Origin: Lachnospiraceae bacterium
Lineage (GTDB): Bacteria; Bacillota; Clostridia; Lachnospirales; Lachnospiraceae
Reading direction: 5' to 3'
DNA: 64,000 nucleotides
NCBI GenBank assembly: GCA_017439665.1
Contig: JAFSIS010000062.1
Span: forward strand, 1 to 64,000
In this document: piece after piece, positions 60,901 to 64,000 of the stretch
Numbering within the stretch: the stretch's first letter is position 1
How the letters are laid out: each line of letters opens with the position of its first letter
Position numbers and translations under genes: made by a program
The notes under the pieces: model-generated
Told to the model about the DNA's origin: nothing
The model's database searches: none
What the model saw: only the letters and a program-made list of their open reading frames with translations

Positions 60901-61457
60901 CCATCACCCATCTCGCCTGTCTGAAGTATTTTGCCCTCTTTCCGGAGGAAAAGAAGCCGGAAGAAGAGGAGATCATCAGGGATTTTTTATGGGAAGCACT
61001 GAGGCGAAAAGAGTGGCATTTTCCCTTTTTGTACGCCTATAAAGACTATCCGGAAATGGAAATCCTCTCTGATAAAAGCATCCTGTTTTATCAGGGAAAT
61101 GCGGATGAACGGGTAGTGCTGCACTACCGGGAAAAGGAAGCAGGGGAAGCTGCGGCCTATCTGTCGGAGAATATGGATGAGCTTTACGGCGGTCTTTTTT
61201 CCAGGGAGTTCGTTCTTTTTTCCAAAGAGGAATTGGAGTATTATATCATTGCCCAGCAGGAAAATCAGGAGCAGCTTACGCAGAAAGGTATCCTGAACAG
61301 AAAAGAGGAACCTCTTTACGGAAAAAAAAGCCGTTTTGGAATGATCAATCAAATGGCAGAGGCACTGGACAGGCGGGAGTATGCCGAGGCAGAAGAATTG
61401 CTGGAAGAATACTGGCGGCTGGATGATCTGGTGAAGAAGGCCTTTTTGAGTAACTGA
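57912..61457 (+). CDS. DUF5717-family giant protein: beta domains plus helical solenoid
   Basis: 1181 residues from MNKLQDLQFSCEKIELYLEN; an in-frame TTG at 57888 overlaps the ribosome site. Two beta-sandwich-like stretches are seen: residues 1-110 (NFRAKSREGKLLKGYLTCPD, GILTFISNSGEAEISYVIRP) and about 204-270 (YTKLRLKKEGDFLSLEKDVL, GSMTIRIEVNQ). From about 290 to the end the protein is nearly all helices of 12-20 residues with YAYYLYLNTLLNEDVEYQ, NAAYLYRYVHEQRETMEDLY and similar, a TPR-like or armadillo-like solenoid. No signal peptide or membrane helix. Family recognised as DUF5717, found in Lachnospiraceae; function unknown. It leads the operon with the Hsp70-like gene 19 bases after it. 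Confidence 0.75.
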   Translation: MNKLQDLQFSCEKIELYLENNQAAGNFRAKSREGKLLKGYLTCPDPRLKIDPVKFQGEEVEIHLSFEGRGPKQKEAVEGILTFISNSGEAEISYVIRPREVRLESSLGEIRNLFHFTNLARSSWEEAVNLFFSPEFSELLESARGEEKELYRGLKSTGSEQCVEEFLLAIRKKTPVVYHLEKEILTFENMEEDQKEEIRIDREGWGYTKLRLKKEGDFLSLEKDVLEESDFLGNSCHLPVYFHVDRLHRGKNYGAVFLEHAYGSMTIRIEVNQNQHHRMRVAIEKRRSIKQMKVQLTELYVDFRAKRIAASRWRKETEQILGKMRFTDERNPQGKLFMAHLYISTDKRLEGKWHLDRVGRMIQEDKDPVAYAYYLYLNTLLNEDVEYQEKVREKVEELYYQNESSWQIAWLMLHLSREFHGGSIVSSSDTVNSVMKKWDFLLEVFRAGCTSPVLYTEAVMLLNFQPTLLMELGSLELRILRFGQSRCMLSEEVKGIVQYLSLREKEYSEGLFRLLESICLTEDNPEMLQSLCSLLIKGNKKENRYFPWYERAVLEGLKITRLYEYYMLSLDRSKKIDIPRMVLLYFSYETSLSYPNAAYLYRYVHEQRETMEDLYLAYAPRIERFMVKQLYSGKINRDLGYLYEHLLVPDMLTPDNASALEKIMFIHSFYGKEEADEYLIAVHKHLKEETRGEFYQGRARLPLFGKNYLLFRENRWGERFLVKEEEHPSAFVDLDSLSKCLGTYTCDDLGLALYCCEEKGGWQPVREENEEHFVFLSEYPEVKEEEKQLLRSRLMDYYEEADRMMELDNWLENCTPDALDRKEREKLIDQMIARGYYEKAYHFVLVYGPEQVNPKSLVRIGTYMLEEDTEEKEDLLWLMDTAWQKGKYNPALLNFLAENYRGGCRQMAALFQAAKEFDGEVYKLSERILAQILFSGTNVKEDVQIFKAYVAEGAKTPLEAAYLTWCAREYLADRREMDGYFIRDILRVYGRSERLHPITHLACLKYFALFPEEKKPEEEEIIRDFLWEALRRKEWHFPFLYAYKDYPEMEILSDKSILFYQGNADERVVLHYREKEAGEAAAYLSENMDELYGGLFSREFVLFSKEELEYYIIAQQENQEQLTQKGILNRKEEPLYGKKSRFGMINQMAEALDRREYAEAEELLEEYWRLDDLVKKAFLSN

Positions 61458-61476
61458 CAGGGAGAAGGGAAGATCC

Positions 61477-62766
61477 ATGCGATTTGGAAAAGAGAGTTTT
61501 CGAAAAAAGAATAACGGCAGGTTTCTGATCGGTTATCAGCTTTTCGGGGAATATGCCCAGATCAGTCTGTTAAAGATTGGGGAGAACCAGCCCTTTACCT
61601 TTTCCATGGTGGCAGGCAAGGAGGAATATCAGCTGCCTCTGTGCCTTTATCGTCTCTCTGAGGAGAAGCTTTGGATCATGGGAAGGGATGCTGTGGAGAA
61701 GCGGAAGCTTTCGGAGGAAGGCTATATAGGAAACCTCTTAGAAGCTGCCTATGAGGGAGGGGATATCCGGCTGGGAGAAGAAACCTATAACCCAAGGGCA
61801 TTGCTGGCCCTCTATGTAAAAAAAAGTCTTTCCCTGTTAAGTCTGGAAACCAGTCTCAGGCAGGTGGCCGCCATCATGTTTGTGATCGACCGGCCGGACA
61901 CCGTTAAGATCAGGGCTTTGCGGGAGATGACGGAGTATCTGCAGCTTACGGATGTGGAAATCATGTTTATGGGAAAAGAGGAAAGCTTTTTCTGGTACAA
62001 TCTGCATACCGACCAAAGCCTATGGAAGGGGCAGGTCATGCTTTATGAGTGGGAAAAGGAAGGGCTCATCAGCTATCGGCTTTTTATTAACAAAAACACC
62101 ACTCCTCTGGTAACGGTAGTGGAAAAAGAGGAGTATCCGCAAGGAAAAGCTCTCTTTCACCGCTCGGATGAAGAAAAAGACGATTTCTTTCTGGACTGCT
62201 GCAGGAGGGATTTTTCCGAAAGAAACGTGACAGCAGTCTATCTGATCGGTGACGGCTTTAACGGGGACTGGTATAGGGAAAGTCTGAAATTTCTGTGTCA
62301 GAACAGGAGAGCGTTCAGAGGAAACAACCTCTACAGCAAAGGAGCCTGCCAGGGGCTTTTGCAGAAGCTGGATCCGGATAAACTGGGAGAGACCTACGTT
62401 TATCTGGGAGAGGACAAGCTGTCAGCCAATGTGGGAATGGATCTCATCCGACAGGGAGAAAAATCCTATCTGGCCATCTTAAACGGAGGAAACAGCTGGT
62501 ATGAATGCAAAAAACAGTGGGAGGTCATTCTGGAGGAGACCAACCAACTGGTATTCAGGATCATGCCCTTAAACGGAAAATTGATCAGGGAATATACTAT
62601 GACGCTCTGGGGTCTTAAAGAGCAGGCAGGAGCCCTCACCCGGATCCGGCTGAAGGCAGAAATGCTTTCTGAAAACAGTTTATCCGTTAAGGCTGAGGAC
62701 AGAGGATTTGGGCAATTCTATCCCTCCAGCGGCAGATCCTGGGAAGAGACCATAGAGTTGATGTGA
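61477..62766 (+). CDS. DUF5716-family protein, degenerate Hsp70-like
   Basis: 429 residues. The order of segments follows Hsp70: FLIGYQLFGEYAQISLL at 16-32 (place of GIDLGTTNS), WIMGRDAVEKRK at 66-77, TYNPRALLALYVKKSL at 103-118 and AAIMFVIDRPDTVKIRALRE at 131-150 (place of VPAYFNDAQR), KGQVMLYEWEKEGLISYRLF at 184-203 (place of DLGGGT), VYLIGDGFNGDWYRESL at 254-270 (adenosine-site place), then a beta domain at 331-429 (LTRIRLKAEMLSENSLSVKA, EDRGFG) that looks like the Hsp70 substrate-binding sandwich. The glycine-rich phosphate loops are lost, so ATP hydrolysis is doubtful. AGGGAGAAGGGAAG precedes the start. Family function unknown. Confidence 0.72.
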   Translation: MRFGKESFRKKNNGRFLIGYQLFGEYAQISLLKIGENQPFTFSMVAGKEEYQLPLCLYRLSEEKLWIMGRDAVEKRKLSEEGYIGNLLEAAYEGGDIRLGEETYNPRALLALYVKKSLSLLSLETSLRQVAAIMFVIDRPDTVKIRALREMTEYLQLTDVEIMFMGKEESFFWYNLHTDQSLWKGQVMLYEWEKEGLISYRLFINKNTTPLVTVVEKEEYPQGKALFHRSDEEKDDFFLDCCRRDFSERNVTAVYLIGDGFNGDWYRESLKFLCQNRRAFRGNNLYSKGACQGLLQKLDPDKLGETYVYLGEDKLSANVGMDLIRQGEKSYLAILNGGNSWYECKKQWEVILEETNQLVFRIMPLNGKLIREYTMTLWGLKEQAGALTRIRLKAEMLSENSLSVKAEDRGFGQFYPSSGRSWEETIELM

Positions 62767-62838
62767 AAAATCAGAGATTTTTCACTTTCTTATTTAAGCA
62801 GTATCGTAAGTAAAGCTTGCGACATGCATGGGGATTAG
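62764..62838 (+). repeat. Two-hairpin intergenic element, copy 2
   Basis: Hairpin one (62764-62784) is identical to copy 1 and includes the DUF5716 stop codon. Hairpin two (62802-62824) has TCGTAAGT and GCTTGCGA with loop AAA; two C-to-T changes turn C-G into U-G pairs. Spacing between hairpins is 17 bases in both copies. Confidence 0.85.
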
Positions 62839-62853
62839 GAAGTAAGCAAATAC

Positions 62854-63696
62854 ATGAGTATCAGATTATGTCTTGGAGAATATGCAAAAAACGGTTATGA
62901 GCCGGAAAATATGGGGATCGTCATCTACTCGGTAGAGGAGCTGTGCTTTTTTATCCGGGAGAATGCCTGCCTTTTGGAAGAGGGACTGATGAATGAGGCA
63001 CTGATCCTGTGGCTGGAAAAGGAATGCGGACTTGTTTCACTGGCGGAAGAGCTTAAAAAGGCTCTGCGTAAAAAGGTATCCCTGAAGGCGTTTGTGGATA
63101 TTCTGCTGGAATATACCGGCTTTTTTTCGCCCCGGGAAAAAAAGGAAATCCTGGAGTCCATTATGGAGAACAGCAGTATGACCATTTCCCAAAAACGGAA
63201 GGCAAAGGCAGATGCCCTTCTGGAGAGGGGGCAGATCGGCCTTGCAGGCAGGGAATATGGACGGCTTCTGGAGCAGACCGAGCATCATGAAAAGGAGCAA
63301 AGAAGCAGGCTTTACCATGGCTGCGGAGTGTGTCTTGCCAGACTGTTTTATTTTGAGGCTGCGGGAAATTATTTTTTGAAGGCTTATCAGCTGGGTGGCA
63401 GGATGGACAGTCTGCAGCAATATTTATTGGCCCTCCGATTATCCAGGCCGGAGGAAGAATATCTGGAGTATCTTCGGGAAAATGAGGAAATCTACGAGGA
63501 TTCCCTTCGTTTGGAGGAAGAGCTGGAGAAGTGGAAGGCAGATTGGCAGGAAAGCCACAATGCCAGCCTTCTGGAAAGGATCCGTCTGGAAAAACAGGCA
63601 GATCCCCGGTCTTATCAGGACAGGCTTAAAGAGAGGATAGAATATTTAAAGGATGCATACCGGGAAATGGTAACTATTCAGAGCCATGCGAATTGA
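62854..63696 (+). CDS. Helical-repeat (TPR-like) protein of the DUF5716 operon
   Basis: 280 residues. The N-terminal 100 residues are helical with two hydrophobic cores (YSVEELCFFIRENACLLEEG, KALRKKVSLKAFVDILLEYT). Residues 108-190 look like TPR helices: KRKAKADALLERGQIGLAGR, RLYHGCGVCLARLFYFEAAG, NYFLKAYQLGG. The last 80 residues form a charged coiled coil (YLRENEEIYEDSLRLEEELE). No signal or membrane helix. The Shine-Dalgarno is weak; the two-hairpin repeat ends 15 bases upstream and may modulate expression. A scaffold or co-chaperone role beside the Hsp70-like protein is inferred. Confidence 0.65.
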   Translation: MSIRLCLGEYAKNGYEPENMGIVIYSVEELCFFIRENACLLEEGLMNEALILWLEKECGLVSLAEELKKALRKKVSLKAFVDILLEYTGFFSPREKKEILESIMENSSMTISQKRKAKADALLERGQIGLAGREYGRLLEQTEHHEKEQRSRLYHGCGVCLARLFYFEAAGNYFLKAYQLGGRMDSLQQYLLALRLSRPEEEYLEYLRENEEIYEDSLRLEEELEKWKADWQESHNASLLERIRLEKQADPRSYQDRLKERIEYLKDAYREMVTIQSHAN

Positions 63697-63732
63697 TGAA
63701 AAGGCTGCCAGGGCAGCAGAAGGAGAGGAAAG

Positions 63733-64000
63733 ATGAAGTGGTGGAACCGCATTATTGAGCATTTTCAGCGGGGGGTAGAGGAAGAGGATCTGGAACTGGA
63801 GTGGGATGGTTCATCCATAGAAAGCTGGGATTGGGAAACCCTGATGAAAGACAGGGATATGTTATCCATGAGTGACGAGGCTGAGCGACGGAAGTTTATT
63901 ACCGGCTGCATGGAGCAGATGAGTGCTTCATCCTTTCAGCTGGATCAATTGTCAGAGGAATACAATATGGTCACCGCCTATTTAAAAGATATGGAGGAGA
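63733..64000 (+). CDS. Partial gene, fourth member of the DUF5716 operon
   Basis: ATG with GGAGAGGAAAG upstream, open to the window end (89 codons): MKWWNRIIEHFQRGVEEEDL, SSIESWDWETLMKDRDMLSM, then CMEQMSASSFQLDQLSEEYN. It is acidic, helical and begins a likely coiled coil; the amphipathic WW-rich start could touch membrane. No family can be named from this part. It starts 36 bases after the TPR-like gene, so it shares the operon. Confidence 0.6.
   Translation, partial: MKWWNRIIEHFQRGVEEEDLELEWDGSSIESWDWETLMKDRDMLSMSDEAERRKFITGCMEQMSASSFQLDQLSEEYNMVTAYLKDMEE

Overview
The window looks like chromosome of a Lachnospiraceae bacterium (Firmicutes, Clostridia). The basis is gene content and style: strong AGGAGG ribosome sites, sigma-A promoters with 17-base spacers, HrcA/CIRCE operators, a class III fructose-bisphosphatase, DUF4250, DUF4179 and DUF5716/DUF5717 proteins, a SleC-like spore cortex protein, and moderate GC in the core with AT-rich accessory stretches. 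No rRNA, CRISPR array or intact insertion sequence is present; one tRNA is.

Layout. 1-5300 is an AT-rich accessory stretch. It opens with an Rpn-type PD-(D/E)XK transposase/nuclease and continues as an orphan-immunity array typical of polymorphic-toxin loci: SMI1/KNR4, Imm7 and unassigned small acidic proteins, several broken by frameshifts, plus a truncated formylglycine-generating-enzyme-like gene. 5300-8010 is clpB under a perfect CIRCE. 8136-13450 is a second AT-rich island of fragments (metallo-beta-lactamase-fold, L,D-transpeptidase, relaxase and HicB-like remnants), an AbrB/RelE-type toxin-antitoxin pair, a MerR regulator and a likely structured RNA. recQ, a small ABC-type ATPase and DUF4250 lead back to core genome.

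17-31 kb: ispF, a GNAT enzyme, cysE-cysS-mrnC-rlmB-sigH, a large RND exporter with a coiled-coil insert, tRNA-Thr(GGT) next to trmO (the family that methylates exactly this tRNA in E. coli), an ECF sigma/DUF4179 anti-sigma pair and a zinc-ribbon protein. 31-46 kb: lysophospholipase-like hydrolase and class A PBP (minus strand), a YigZ-family protein, mgtE, exonuclease III, typA (minus), a tandem-OB SSB-like protein, dapA-dapB, fbp, a lipoprotein and a eukaryote-type hisA. 46-57.7 kb: cspA, ilvE, a chemoreceptor, sbcDC, a PrsA-like lipoprotein, CIRCE-controlled htpG and a SleC-like protein.

57.8-64 kb is the most interesting part. From one promoter runs an apparent operon of a 1181-residue DUF5717 protein, a DUF5716 protein that I read as a degenerate Hsp70 (nucleotide-binding-like region without the glycine-rich phosphate loops, followed by an Hsp70-like substrate-binding beta domain), a helical-repeat protein and a further protein cut by the window edge. 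I infer an undescribed Hsp70-like, possibly non-ATPase, chaperone or scaffold complex. A two-hairpin RNA element inside this operon recurs before the chemoreceptor gene, with wobble changes that preserve the stem.
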